From Alcaligenes ammonioxydans (GTDB lineage: Bacteria > Pseudomonadota > Gammaproteobacteria > Burkholderiales > Burkholderiaceae_B): 64,000 nucleotides of DNA. The position numbers were made by a program, and so were the translations under genes. The stretch spans positions 3,348,001 to 3,412,000 of the forward strand of contig NZ_CP049362.1 of the NCBI RefSeq assembly GCF_019343455.1, in the 5' to 3' direction. Below the pieces are notes generated by a model. It was not told the DNA's origin. It did no database searches and was given only the letters and a program-made list of their open reading frames with translations. Numbering within the stretch: position 1 is the first letter of the stretch; the number at the start of each line of letters is the position of its first letter. Below are positions 32,636 to 42,546 of this stretch, piece by piece.

Positions 32636-33958
32636 ATGGGCACTGCTACCACCGCCCCTTCCCACGCCAAACCGGCCCCCCCAGGCCAGCCGGGTCTGAG
32701 CCGAAAACAAGTGCTTGCCGTAGGTATCGGCAACTTTATGGAATGGTTTGATTTCGCGATTTACGGCTACTTTGCAGCCGTCATTGGCAGCATCTATTTT
32801 CCATCCGACGCCGCCGGGGTTTCCCTGTTGTCGTCCCTGGCCGTATTTGCGGTGGGCTTTGTCTCACGTCCCTTTGGTGCACTGATTCTGGGTCCCATTG
32901 GTGACCGCTTCGGGCGCAAGACCGTGCTGATGATTACCGTCTTTGGCATGGGCGTCTTTACCACCTTGATTGGCCTGCTGCCCGGTTACGCCACCCTGGG
33001 TATCACAGCGCCTATCCTGCTGGTCATCCTGCGTTTTTTGCAAGGCATGATGGTGGGCGGAGAATGGTCGGCAGCCGGTATTTTCCTGGTGGAAAGTGCC
33101 CCCGCCCATCGTCGCGCCAGTGCCGCCAGCGTGGTCACCTTTACCGCCGGTATCGCTTTTCTGGTGGGGACCGCCACAGCAGCCGCCATCAATGCCAACC
33201 TGAGCGATGAGCAAGTCTACAGCTGGGGCTGGCGTGTACCTTTTGTGCTGTCCATTGTGATGACGTTCATTGCCGTCTTTATCCGTCGCAAGCTCAATGA
33301 CACGCCGGTCTATCACGAGCTGCAGGAAAAGAAGGCCAACCACACCCTGGAGCGGGTTTCGTCCAAAGACAAGTTCAATGCCTTTGTCCTGTCCTTCGCA
33401 TTTTCGGCCCTGTTCCTGGTGTCGCTGTATTTCTTCATCACCTACGCCAATAACCACCTGGTCTCCGTTTTGGGGCTGAGCAAGACAAATGCCCTGTGGC
33501 TGTGCAGTGCGTCCCTGGTGGTGTATTGCATCCTGCACCCGCTGGTTGGCCGTTTCTCGGACCGCTACGGACGACGCAAGCTGGCCTTGTTTGCCGCCGC
33601 TGGCCTGACCGTCATGGCCTACCCGATTTTCCTCTTGATGAACACTGGCAAACCGGCCCTGATCCTGCTTGGCCTGACCATTCTGGCCTTTCTGGTAGCC
33701 ATCTCCGCCGTCATGAACGTGGTGCTGCTGGTGGAAGTATTCCCGGCGTCAATCCGCTCCACCGGCGCCGCCTTGGGCCACAACGTTTCATCGGCTCTGT
33801 TGGCCGGACCGGGCCCCTTCATTGCCGCGGCTCTGATCCAGTACACCGGCAACCCCAACGTACCGGCCTGGTATCTGGCCGCGGTATCCCTGGCGAGCTT
33901 GCTGATTCTGTATACCCGCCTGCCCGAAACTCAACATGTGGACCTGTCCGCGGGCTAA
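32636..33958 (+). CDS. MFS transporter, metabolite:H+ symporter family
   Basis: A 440-aa transporter with twelve hydrophobic segments. The MHS-family opening GNFMEWFDFAIYGYFA is at about residues 31-46. The loop 2-3 signature GPIGDRFGRKTVL, GGEWSAAGIFLVESAP and a second GRFSDRYGRRKLAL also fit. This is the ShiA/ProP/KgtP-type group of proton symporters for small organic acids and osmolytes. Its gene is followed at 19 nt by the nitrilase gene, so an organic acid or nitrile-derived acid is a plausible substrate, as inference. Confidence 0.9.
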   Translation: MGTATTAPSHAKPAPPGQPGLSRKQVLAVGIGNFMEWFDFAIYGYFAAVIGSIYFPSDAAGVSLLSSLAVFAVGFVSRPFGALILGPIGDRFGRKTVLMITVFGMGVFTTLIGLLPGYATLGITAPILLVILRFLQGMMVGGEWSAAGIFLVESAPAHRRASAASVVTFTAGIAFLVGTATAAAINANLSDEQVYSWGWRVPFVLSIVMTFIAVFIRRKLNDTPVYHELQEKKANHTLERVSSKDKFNAFVLSFAFSALFLVSLYFFITYANNHLVSVLGLSKTNALWLCSASLVVYCILHPLVGRFSDRYGRRKLALFAAAGLTVMAYPIFLLMNTGKPALILLGLTILAFLVAISAVMNVVLLVEVFPASIRSTGAALGHNVSSALLAGPGPFIAAALIQYTGNPNVPAWYLAAVSLASLLILYTRLPETQHVDLSAG

Positions 33959-33977
33959 CCCCTAAAGGAGAGTAGTT

Positions 33978-34928
33978 ATGAGCAAAGTTGCTGTTATACA
34001 AGCGGCATCCATTCCCTTTGACTCTGCCAGCAGTGTCGACAAAGCCGCCACTATCTTGCAGCGCGTTGCGGCCAACGGCGCCACACTGGCGGTCTTTCCC
34101 GAGGCCTTTCTGGGGGGCTACCCCAAAGGCATCAGCTTTGGCAGCGTGATCGGCAATCGTCGTCCCGAAGGCCGCGCCCTGTATCAACGGTACGTTGAGG
34201 GTGCCGTCACCTTGGGCGGCCCTGAACTGGAAGCCCTGGCCGAGGCGGTCACCCAGACCGGTGTCTACACCGTGATGGGCGTAATCGAAAAAATGGGTCG
34301 CACCCTGTACTGCACCGCCTTGACGCTGGCTCCCGGCAAAGGCGTGGTGGGCATTCACCGCAAGCTGATGCCTACCGGACAGGAACGTCTGGTATGGGGG
34401 TTTGGCGATGGCTCCACCATGGGGGCAGTCGACACGCCACTGGGCCGTCTTGGCAGTGTGATCTGCTGGGAAAACTATATGCCGGCCCTGCGTCAGACCA
34501 TGTACGCCCAGGGTACTGAAATCTACTGCGCGCCTACTGCTGACGATCGCCCCACCTGGGCCTCGTCCATGATCCACATTGCCGTCGAAGGCCGCGTGTT
34601 TGTGCTGTCCGCCTGCCAGGCCATCCGCCTGAACGCCTATCCCGACGCCTTTCAGAAGGAATTTGCTCTGCCCGGCGAATTTGCACCGGACAGCTACGTC
34701 ATGCATGGCGGCAGCATGATCGTCAGCCCTACCGGCCAAGTGCTGGCCGGCCCGGTATTCGACGAAGAAACCGAGCTGTACGCCGAACTGGACATGGATT
34801 TGCTCAAGCAGGCCAATCTGGACTTTGATGTCTACGGCCACTACTCGCGCCCCGATATCTTCTCCCTGCATGTGGACACCCGTGCCAAACAGGTAGTAAG
34901 GCTGCAAACCGAAAACTCAGACGAGTAA
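33978..34928 (+). CDS. nitrilase family carbon-nitrogen hydrolase
   Basis: A 316-aa enzyme with the full catalytic triad: Glu42 in FPEAFLGGYPKG, Lys129 in HRKLMPT and Cys163 in VICWENYMPALR. The CWENYMP and GGYPKG signatures belong to true nitrilases that hydrolyse nitriles to acids and ammonia, rather than to amidases. It is shorter than the roughly 350-residue arylacetonitrilase described from Alcaligenes faecalis and differs from it in the motifs as I recall them, so the substrate is left open. AAAGGAG precedes the ATG. Co-transcription with the MHS transporter is likely. Confidence 0.9.
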   Translation: MSKVAVIQAASIPFDSASSVDKAATILQRVAANGATLAVFPEAFLGGYPKGISFGSVIGNRRPEGRALYQRYVEGAVTLGGPELEALAEAVTQTGVYTVMGVIEKMGRTLYCTALTLAPGKGVVGIHRKLMPTGQERLVWGFGDGSTMGAVDTPLGRLGSVICWENYMPALRQTMYAQGTEIYCAPTADDRPTWASSMIHIAVEGRVFVLSACQAIRLNAYPDAFQKEFALPGEFAPDSYVMHGGSMIVSPTGQVLAGPVFDEETELYAELDMDLLKQANLDFDVYGHYSRPDIFSLHVDTRAKQVVRLQTENSDE

Positions 34929-35252
34929 AACCGCGACGCCCTGCCTCGTAAGAGAAAGCGGCCCCATCGCGCCTGTCAGGTGATGGGGTCGGGCCTGCGG
35001 GACACAACACAAATCGTCTGCGCTGTACGCTGGGCCAGGGGTTCTTTAACGGCGCTTTGCCGACCGCAAGCTCCGGTGAGGTCACTGAGCCCCCGCTTCT
35101 GCTCCTCGTGCGCGTTGACTATCTAACGGTGTTCAGACCGAGTCCTTCAAACACAAGGCCGAATTTAAAAAATCCCATGCAAATAGTAGGTGAATACCCG
35201 CATCACCGACTACACTTGCGGCTTCGGCGTGAAAACCTCAATAGAATCAAGA
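34929..35252. other. Intergenic region between nitrilase and fdhG
   Basis: A spacer of about 470 bp up to fdhG. Near its left end CCCCATC (34962-34968) and GATGGGG (34982-34988) form a stem that may end the nitrilase transcript, although no T-run follows. No gene is recognisable; the fdh regulatory sites lie to the right. Confidence 0.45.
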
Positions 35253-35266
35253 TTGTCCTTGATCAA
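35253..35266 (+). promoter_or_regulatory. FNR/CRP-family box upstream of fdhG
   Basis: TTGTCCTTGATCAA matches the FNR consensus (TTGAT, four spacer bases, ATCAA) at eight of ten defined positions, with a perfect right half. It is 131 nt upstream of the fdhG ATG. Candidate -10 sequences follow at 35308-35313 (TATACT) and 35321. Oxygen-responsive control of fdhGHI is the natural reading, as inference. Confidence 0.55.
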
Positions 35267-35397
35267 TTTGGTACGCGCTTTGGACAGTAAGGCATACGCT
35301 CAACGCTTATACTGTTCAACTATAAAACAGGGGCAACGCTCATAAGGCCACCCCCTGCAGATTTCAAACACGAAAACACATCCTATTGGAGAGCCGC

Positions 35398-38300
35398 ATG
35401 GTTAACATGAATCGGCGTCAGTTCTTCAAAGTGACGGGGGCCTCGCTGGCCAGCTCCAGCATGGTCTTGCTGGGCGCTGCGCCCACCCCCGCCATGGCGG
35501 AAGTCAGGCAGTACAAACTGACCCGCATGACAGAGACGCGAAATACCTGTCCTTATTGTTCTGTTGCCTGTGGGGTACTGCTGTACTCTCGCGGTGACGG
35601 CGCCATGAATGCCGAGCCCAGCGTGGTTCACATCGAAGGCGATGCCGATCACCCCGTCAATCGCGGCACACTCTGTCCCAAAGGCGCTGGCCTGGTGGAT
35701 TTCATCAAGAGCCCCAACCGACTCAAATATCCGGAATACCGTGCCCCCGGCTCGGACAAGTGGGAACGCATCTCCTGGGAAGACGCTTTCTCGCGTATTG
35801 CCAAGCTGATGAAGGAAGACCGCGACGCCAACTTCCAGACCACTGCCGACGATGGCACCGTGGTGAACCGCTGGCTGACCACGGGCATGCTGGCTGCCTC
35901 GGCAAGCAGTAACGAAGTGGGTTACGTCACCCATAAAGTCATCCGCAGCATGGGTGTTCTGGCGTTCGATAACCAAGCACGTGTCTGACACGGCCCGACG
36001 GTGGCAGGTCTTGCCCCGACGTTTGGCCGTGGAGCGATGACGAACCATTGGGTCGACATCAAGAACGCGGATATTGTGCTGATTATGGGCGGCAACGCAG
36101 CCGAGGCGCACCCCTGTGGTTTCAAATGGGTAACCGAGGCCAAAGCACACAACAATGCAAAACTGATCGTCGTGGATCCACGCTTTACGCGTTCGGCATC
36201 CGTGGCGGATTTTTACGCGCCTATACGTACTGGTAGCGACATCACCTTCCTGGGTGGCGTCATCAAGTACCTGTTGGATAACGACAAGATCCAGCATGAG
36301 TACGTGCGCAACTACACCGATATGCCCTTTATCGTGCGCGAGGACTTTGACTTCGAGCAGGGGCTGTATTCGGGCTACAACGAAGAGAAACGCAGCTACG
36401 ACAAGTCCTCCTGGGACTACGAGCTGGGCGAGGACGGCTACGTCAAGACCGACCCCACCTTGCAGCACCCCCGCTCGGTCTACCAGTTGCTGCGCAAACA
36501 CTACGAGCGCTACACGCCCGAGATGGTGGAACGCGTCTGCGGCACGCCCAAGGACAAATTCCTGAAAGTCTGTGAGATGCTGGCCTCGACCGCAGAGCCC
36601 GGTCGTGCAGGCACCATTCTGTATGCACTGGGCTGGACGCAACACAGTATTGGTTCGCAGATCATCCGTACCGGCGCCATGGTGCAGTTGCTGCTGGGCA
36701 ATATTGGTATTGCCGGCGGTGGCATGAACGCGCTGCGCGGGCACTCCAACATTCAGGGCCTGACGGACCTGGGTTTGATGTCCAACCTGCTGCCCGGCTA
36801 TCTGACCTTGCCCAACCAGGCCGAGAAGGATTTTGACGGCTATATTGGCGCGCGCGCCCAACAGCCACTACGTCCCAATCAGCTCAGCTACTGGCGCAAC
36901 TACAAGAAGTTCCATGTCAGCCTGATGAAAGCCTGGTTCGGTGATGCCGCCCAGGCCGACAACAACTGGGCCTACGATTACCTGCCCAAGCTAGACAAGC
37001 TCTACGACATGCTGCAGGTGTTCGAGCTGATGGACGAAGGCAAGATGACAGGCTATATCTGTCAGGGCTTCAACCCCCTGGCGGCAGCGCCCTACAAGGC
37101 CAAGCTGCTGCGTGCGTTCTCCAAGCTCAAGTACATGGTCATCATGGACCCGCTGGTCACGGAAACGTCGGAGTTCTGGCGTAACTACGGCGAGCACAAT
37201 GATGTCGATACCGCCTCCATCCAGACCGAAGTCTTCCGACTGCCCACCACCTGTTTTGCCGAGGAAGAAGGCGCACTGGTGAACTCGGGTCGTTGGCTGC
37301 AATGGCACTGGAAGGCCGCCAACCCACCGGGCGAGGCCAAGAGCGATATTGAAATCATGAGTACGCTGTTCACGCGTATCCGCTCGCTGTACGAGAAAGA
37401 AGGCGGCGCCTTCCCTGATCCGATCCTGAACCTGTCCTGGCCCTACTCCAATCCGGACGATCCGACCGCCGCTGAACTGGCCAAGGAGTATTCCGGACGT
37501 GCCCTGGTCGATCTGGTCGATCCCAAGGACCCGACCAAGATCACGCGCAAGGCCGGCGAGCAGCTCGATGGTTTTGGCGAACTGCGCGACGACGGCAGCA
37601 CGCTGAGCGGTTGCTGGATCTATGCCGGCGCCTGGACGCAGCAAGGCAACCTGATGGCTCGCCGCGACAATAGCGACCCGACCGGCATCGGCCAGACGCT
37701 GAACTGGGCCTGGGCTTGGCCAGCGAACCGCCGGGTGCTCTACAACCGGGCTTCCTGTGACCTGAACGGCAAACCGTTTGACCCGCGCCGCAAGCTGATT
37801 CACTGGGACGGCAAGCGCTGGGTGGGGGCGGATATCCCTGACTACAAGGCCGATGAGAACCCGGCTGACGGCATGGGGCCGTTCATCATGAACCCCGAAG
37901 GGGTAGCCCGCTTCTTTGCCCGTAAAGGCATGGCGGAAGGCCCATTCCCCGAGCATTACGAGCCCTTTGAAAGCCCTTTGAGCTACAACCCGCTCAGCCC
38001 TGATGAGCCTCGTGCCATCACCAACCCGGCAGCCCGTATCTTCAAGGACGACCTGGCCGCCATGGGTACGGTAGACAAGTTCCCCTATGTGGGTACCACC
38101 TACCGCCTGACCGAGCACTTCCACTACTGGACCAAGCACGTCAAGCTCAACGCCATCGTGCAGCCCGAACAGTTTGTGGAAATTGGCGAGGAACTGGCCA
38201 AGGAAGTGGGCATTGTGCAGGGCGACCGCGTCAAGGTGTCCTCCAACCGTGGCTACATCAAGGCCGTGGCGGTGGTGACCAAACGCATCAAGGCCCTGAA

Positions 38301-38472
38301 CGTGGATGGCAAGATCGTCCATCAGGTGGGAATCCCGCTGCACTGGGGCTTTGTGGGTCTGGCCCGACCCGGTTTCCTGATCAATGCGCTGACCCCGCCA
38401 GTAGGCGATGGCAACTCGCAAACGCCGGAGACCAAGGCCTTCCTGGTTCAACTTGAAAAGGTTAAGGAGTAA
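35398..38472 (+). CDS. fdnG: selenocysteine formate dehydrogenase-N, catalytic alpha subunit (UGA at 35986 read as Sec)
   Basis: The catalytic molybdopterin subunit oxidises formate to CO2 in the periplasm. The gene is one reading frame interrupted by TGA at 35986-35988. The flanking residues NQARV before and HGPTVAGLAPTFGRGAM after are exactly those around the selenocysteine of FdnG/FdoG, so it is Sec197 of a 1024-residue protein. A twin-arginine signal (NRRQFFKVTG, residues 5-14) directs folded export. [4Fe-4S] ligands are Cys51, 54, 58 and 93. GGAG 6 nt upstream supports the ATG at 35398; the ATG at 35407 is possible. A SECIS hairpin directly follows the UGA. The E. coli homologue is about 1015 residues. 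Naming it fdnG rather than fdoG or fdhA is a choice of convention. Confidence 0.95.
35989..36025 (+). promoter_or_regulatory. Bacterial SECIS element
   Basis: Just after the UGA, GGCA (36003-36006) and TGCC (36012-36015) close the loop GGTCT. CGG (35999-36001) pairs with CCG (36016-36018) below, leaving T36002 bulged. A bulged U and a G-U in the apical loop are the SelB-binding features of the E. coli fdhF/fdnG SECIS, and the distance from the UGA agrees. Confidence 0.88.
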
Positions 38473-38475
38473 GCC

Positions 38476-39393
38476 ATGGCCTTGCAATCACTTGATATCA
38501 AACGGCTCTCCGCAACCACCACCCCATCGCCCAGCGTACGCGAGCCCGTGGGCGGAGAGGTGGCCAAGCTGATCGACACCAGTAAGTGCATTGGCTGTAA
38601 GGCCTGTCAGGTCGCCTGCATGGAATGGAACGATACGCGTGACGAAATCGGCCACAACGTCGGGGTGTATGACAACCCGGCCGACCTTACCGACAAGTCC
38701 TGGACCATCATGCGTTTTGCGGAGTATGAGAACCCCGCTGGCGATCTGGAATGGCTGATTCGCAAAGATGGCTGCATGCACTGCGAGGACCCGGGCTGTC
38801 TGAAGGCCTGCCCCTCGCCGGGCGCCATCGTGCAGTACACCAACGGCATCGTCGATTTCCACGAGGAAAACTGCATTGGCTGCGGCTATTGCGTAACCGG
38901 CTGTCCCTTCGATGTGCCTCGCATTTCGGAAAAGGACAAGAAGGCCTACAAGTGCACCTTGTGTTCGGACCGTGTCGCTGTTGGTCAGGAGCCGGCCTGT
39001 GCCAAGACCTGTCCGACTGGCGCAATTGTCTTCGGAACCAAAGAAGACATGCAGCAGCACGCGGCCGAGCGTATCGAAGACCTGAAATCGCGTGGCTTTG
39101 ACAATGCCGGCCTGTACGATCCGGCCGGCGTGGGCGGCACCCACGTCATGTACGTGCTGCACCACGCCGACAAGCCCGAGCTGTACAGCGATCTGCCCAA
39201 AGATCCGCAAATCAGCCCGATGGTCTCGTTGTGGAAGGGCGTGGCCAAGCCCCTGGGGGTCGCGGCCATGGCACTGACCGCCCTGATTGGTTTCTTCCAC
39301 TACATCCGAACCGGTCCTAACGAGACTGACGAGGAAGACGAGCGCCGCGCCGACGAGGAAGCACGCAAGATCCAGGAGGCCCACCATGACTGA
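38476..39393 (+). CDS. fdnH: formate dehydrogenase-N, iron-sulfur beta subunit
   Basis: This is the electron-transfer subunit between FdnG and the cytochrome b subunit. The 305-aa protein has four [4Fe-4S] cysteine groups: [11 protein letters not shown] early, [26 protein letters not shown], and CTLCSDR with later CAKTCP. A single C-terminal membrane helix (about residues 258-278) anchors it with its bulk in the periplasm. It begins 3 nt after fdnG and overlaps fdnI by 8 nt. Confidence 0.95.
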   Translation: MALQSLDIKRLSATTTPSPSVREPVGGEVAKLIDTSKCIGCKACQVACMEWNDTRDEIGHNVGVYDNPADLTDKSWTIMRFAEYENPAGDLEWLIRKDGCMHCEDPGCLKACPSPGAIVQYTNGIVDFHEENCIGCGYCVTGCPFDVPRISEKDKKAYKCTLCSDRVAVGQEPACAKTCPTGAIVFGTKEDMQQHAAERIEDLKSRGFDNAGLYDPAGVGGTHVMYVLHHADKPELYSDLPKDPQISPMVSLWKGVAKPLGVAAMALTALIGFFHYIRTGPNETDEEDERRADEEARKIQEAHHD

Positions 39394-40039
39394 TCACAAC
39401 CGCAAGGACCTGATTCAGCGCTACACCACCAGTCAGCGCATCAATCACTGGATCATTGCCATCAGCTTTGTGCTGCTGGCCTTGTCCGGTCTGGCGCTGT
39501 TTCATCCGTCCATGTTCTGGCTGAGCCATCTGCTAGGCGGCGGGCCCTGGACACGCATTCTTCACCCATTCATTGGCGTGGTGATGTTTGTGTGCTTTTT
39601 CCTGTTTGCGGCCCGCATGGTGCGGCACAATATGTTCTCCAAGGGTGACGCAGCCTGGCTGCGTCACTTCAAGGACGTACTGGACGCCAAGGACGAGCGT
39701 ATCCCCGAGGTTGGGCGCTACAACGCCGGGCAAAAAATCCTGTTTTTTGCATTGGTAATCTTCATGATTGGCCTGCTGGCAACCGGTGTGGTGATGTGGC
39801 GCGAATACTTTTCCGCCTTCTTCCCCATCTGGGCCATCCGTCTGGCCTCCGTGCTGCACGCGGCCTGCGCCTTGCTGATGATTTGCGCGATTATCGTGCA
39901 CATCTACGCCGGGATCTGGGTCAAGGGTTCGGTCAAGGCCATGACCCGCGGCACGGTGACCCGCGCCTGGGCCTGGAAACACCACCGCGCCTGGTTCCGT
40001 GAGGAAATGGAAAAAGGTCAACGCCGTTCCGCCAAATAA
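39386..40039 (+). CDS. fdnI: formate dehydrogenase-N, cytochrome b556 gamma subunit
   Basis: This membrane subunit carries two b haems and reduces menaquinone or ubiquinone. The 217-aa protein has four membrane helices and histidines in the expected places ([47 protein letters not shown]). AGGAGG before the ATG at 39386 fixes the start inside the end of fdnH, so translation is coupled. A strong hairpin follows the gene. Confidence 0.93.
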   Translation: MTDHNRKDLIQRYTTSQRINHWIIAISFVLLALSGLALFHPSMFWLSHLLGGGPWTRILHPFIGVVMFVCFFLFAARMVRHNMFSKGDAAWLRHFKDVLDAKDERIPEVGRYNAGQKILFFALVIFMIGLLATGVVMWREYFSAFFPIWAIRLASVLHAACALLMICAIIVHIYAGIWVKGSVKAMTRGTVTRAWAWKHHRAWFREEMEKGQRRSAK

Positions 40040-40065
40040 GCGGTAATCTGCTTTATCAGTAACCC

Positions 40066-40104
40066 GGCTGCCATGCGCCATTTCGGGCATGGCAGCCTTG
40101 TTTT
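40066..40104 (+). terminator. Hairpin with weak T-tract between fdnI and fdhE
   Basis: GGCTGCCATGC (40066-40076) and GCATGGCAGCC (40087-40097) are perfect 11-nt arms with a 10-nt loop, followed by TTGTTTT. It looks like an intrinsic terminator or attenuator that lets fdnGHI be expressed above the downstream fdhE-selAB. It overlaps the region just before the fdhE ribosome site. Confidence 0.65.
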
Positions 40105-40116
40105 CAGGAGTCTGTC

Positions 40117-41043
40117 TTGCAACGCATCCTTCCGCGCGGCGAAATTGAAAGTCTGGACCACACCTCCATCCCCCGACTACGCCTGCCTGTGCGAGCCAGC
40201 GTTTTTGCGGACCGGGCGGCGCGTCTGCGTCAACTGGCTGCCGACAACCCCGTCGGCGCCTATCTGCAGTTGCTGGCGCACCTGGTGGACGGCCAGCACA
40301 CGCAACTAAGCGCCCTTTCCCCCACTGAGCTGCCCGCTGATGTGCTGGAAACGGCCCAACGGCACGGCATGCCGCCCTTGTTGGCCTCGGGCTGGAAGCG
40401 CGATCCGCAGTGGCTCAGCATCTTGAGCAACCTGCTCAATCACATGATCCAGAACCCGGACGTGCCCGCTCCCGCGCAAGAGGTCTGCCAGGGCCTGCTG
40501 AAAGCAGCCCAGTCCGATCCGCAAAAGCTGGAAGACCTGGCTGACGCGATTCTGGCCGAACAACTGCCGGAACAAGAGGGCGCCGCGGCCCCTTTTGTCA
40601 TGGCCGCCTTGCAGGTGTACTGGACGCACCTGGCCTGCTCGCTGACCGAAGGCCAACTGTCGGTCACCAGCCCCTTTGGCGTGTGCCCGTCATGCGGCAG
40701 CCTGCCCGTATCCAGTGTGGTGCGTGTCGGTGGTCGTGAAGACGGTTGCCGTTATATGTGTTGCCCTCGCTGCAGCGTGGAATGGCATCTGGTGCGAGTC
40801 ACCTGCTCGCACTGCGAAAGCACCAAAGGCGTGGCTTACCACGCGATCGAGGATGGCCCGGAAGGAATCAAGGCCGAGTCCTGTGACAACTGCCACACCT
40901 ACCGCAAAATCTTCTATCAGGAAAAACAGCTGGGCATCGACCCGGTTGCCGATGATCTGGCCAGTCTGGCTCTGGATGTCTTGATGGGCGAAGCAGGTTA
41001 TTCCCGTGCCAGCGGCAATCCCCTTCTTTGGCAGCAGTCTTAA
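40117..41043 (+). CDS. fdhE: formate dehydrogenase accessory protein FdhE
   Basis: FdhE is a cytoplasmic rubredoxin-like protein needed for activity of respiratory formate dehydrogenases. The 308-aa protein has a helical N-terminal half and a C-terminal half with four CxxC-type pairs (CPSC, CCPRC, CSHC, CDNC) that bind iron. The start is a TTG at 40117 with AGGAG about 7 nt upstream; no ATG is positioned as well. It lies directly between the fdn structural genes and selA. Confidence 0.93.
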   Translation: MQRILPRGEIESLDHTSIPRLRLPVRASVFADRAARLRQLAADNPVGAYLQLLAHLVDGQHTQLSALSPTELPADVLETAQRHGMPPLLASGWKRDPQWLSILSNLLNHMIQNPDVPAPAQEVCQGLLKAAQSDPQKLEDLADAILAEQLPEQEGAAAPFVMAALQVYWTHLACSLTEGQLSVTSPFGVCPSCGSLPVSSVVRVGGREDGCRYMCCPRCSVEWHLVRVTCSHCESTKGVAYHAIEDGPEGIKAESCDNCHTYRKIFYQEKQLGIDPVADDLASLALDVLMGEAGYSRASGNPLLWQQS

Positions 41044-41055
41044 GCTAAGATTCCC

Positions 41056-41087
41056 CTACGCCTTGCTGTCGTGCACGCAAGGCGTAG
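41056..41087 (+). repeat. Perfect hairpin in the fdhE-selA spacer
   Basis: CTACGCCTTGC (41056-41066) and GCAAGGCGTAG (41077-41087) are 11-nt arms with a 10-nt loop, 37 nt before the selA start. There is no T-run. The loop does not contain the GGUCU of a SECIS. Confidence 0.6.
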
Positions 41088-41124
41088 CCGAGAGACCTTG
41101 CCCACAGACTTTGCCTGCCTTTGA

Positions 41125-42546
41125 ATGATGAGCCCCACTCCCGAACTCTCCCCCGCCCACATCCCCTCCCTGGACCGCCTGCTGCGCTCGTCAGAGTTCC
41201 AGCCTTTGCTGCGCCAGTTTGGCCACTCCCGCCTCAGTCAACACACTCGCGGTCATTTGCAGGCACTGCGGGAAGCGGTGTTAAAGGGTGCGCTAAGCCC
41301 CCAGGATCTGGAGCCCGCGCAGCTCGCCAAAGCCCTGCAAGCACAGTTGCAAGCAGAGTCCCGCTTAAAGCTGCGCCCGGTCTTTAATCTGACCGGCACC
41401 GTGCTACACACCAATCTGGGGCGTGCCATGTTGCCAGAGGACGCCATTCAGGCCGTTGTCCAGGCCATGCGCTCACCCGCCAATCTGGAATTTGATCTGG
41501 CAACCGGGGGGCGAGGCGACCGTGATGACCTGATCAGCCCCTTGCTGTGCGAACTGACTGGCGCCGAGGCCGCTACTGTCGTAAACAATAATGCAGCTGC
41601 CGTGCTGCTGATGCTCAGCACCCTGAGTCCCCAATGCGAAACCGTGGTGTCACGCGGCGAGCTGGTTGAAATTGGCGGAGCCTTTCGCATTCCCGACATC
41701 ATGAAACGCGCCGGGGCGCTTTTACATGAAGTCGGCACCACCAACCGTACCCATGCGGCCGATTACGACAACGCCGTCAACGAGCGCACCGCCATGTTAA
41801 TGAAGGTGCATTGCAGCAACTACGCCGTCAAAGGTTTCACCAAAAGCGTTTCGGTAAGGGAAGTGGCACAGATCGCCAAGAAGCACGGCCTGCCCACCAG
41901 CGTCGATCTGGGCAGTGGCACCTTGGTTGATTTAAGCCAATGGGGCCTGCCACCCGAGCCTACCGTGCGCGAAACCATCGAAGCGGGCGCCGATATCGTG
42001 ACTTTCAGCGGTGACAAGCTGTTGGGTGGCCCACAGGCAGGCCTGATCGTAGGCCGCGCCGATCTGATCGCCAAGATCAAGAAGAACCCGCTCAAACGCG
42101 CCTTGCGTGTAGGCAAAATCACGCTGGCAGCACTGGAGCCCGTGCTGGCCTTATACCGTTCGCCAGAGCGCTTGCCCGAGCATCTGACTACCCTGCGTCT
42201 GCTGACCCGACCTGCGGCTGAAATGCGCGCCCAGGCACTGCGTTTGGCACCAGTCCTGCAGCAATGGGTGGGCACACAATTTGCTGTCGAACCCACTGCC
42301 ATGTTGAGCCAGATTGGCAGCGGGGCGTTGCCCGAAGATGTGCTGCCCAGCTTCGGGCTGCGCTTTGCCTACAAAGGGCCGGGCCGTCCGGGCCGCCATC
42401 TGACCCAACTGGAAGAACGCCTGCGCAGTTTGCCCCAGCCCGTCATCGGACGCATTGCGCAAGATGCCTTCTGGCTCGACCTGCGCTGTCTGGAAGAACA
42501 CGCTGAACCGTTGCTCAGCGCACAACTGAATCCCGAGCAAGCATGA
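41125..42546 (+). CDS. selA: L-seryl-tRNA(Sec) selenium transferase
   Basis: SelA is the PLP enzyme that converts seryl-tRNA(Sec) to selenocysteinyl-tRNA(Sec) with selenophosphate. The 473-aa protein has an N-terminal tRNA-binding domain and the conserved [26 protein letters not shown] and the PLP lysine at about residue 298 in [13 protein letters not shown] complete the pattern. The start may be either of two adjacent ATG codons (41125, 41128). Its end overlaps selB by 4 nt. Confidence 0.96.
   Translation: MMSPTPELSPAHIPSLDRLLRSSEFQPLLRQFGHSRLSQHTRGHLQALREAVLKGALSPQDLEPAQLAKALQAQLQAESRLKLRPVFNLTGTVLHTNLGRAMLPEDAIQAVVQAMRSPANLEFDLATGGRGDRDDLISPLLCELTGAEAATVVNNNAAAVLLMLSTLSPQCETVVSRGELVEIGGAFRIPDIMKRAGALLHEVGTTNRTHAADYDNAVNERTAMLMKVHCSNYAVKGFTKSVSVREVAQIAKKHGLPTSVDLGSGTLVDLSQWGLPPEPTVRETIEAGADIVTFSGDKLLGGPQAGLIVGRADLIAKIKKNPLKRALRVGKITLAALEPVLALYRSPERLPEHLTTLRLLTRPAAEMRAQALRLAPVLQQWVGTQFAVEPTAMLSQIGSGALPEDVLPSFGLRFAYKGPGRPGRHLTQLEERLRSLPQPVIGRIAQDAFWLDLRCLEEHAEPLLSAQLNPEQA

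Noticed and set aside
35057..35290. 77-codon frame in the spacer before fdnG
   Set aside because: No family resemblance or ribosome site, and it overlaps the FNR-like box and promoter area.
35398..35988. Truncated formate dehydrogenase pseudogene ending at TGA
   Set aside because: Frame and conserved residues continue directly after the TGA, a SECIS follows, and selA, selB, selC and selD are present, so Sec read-through is far more likely.
36991..38487. 498-codon minus-strand frame inside fdnG
   Set aside because: Antisense to conserved formate dehydrogenase sequence with matching codon-position bias; no independent evidence.
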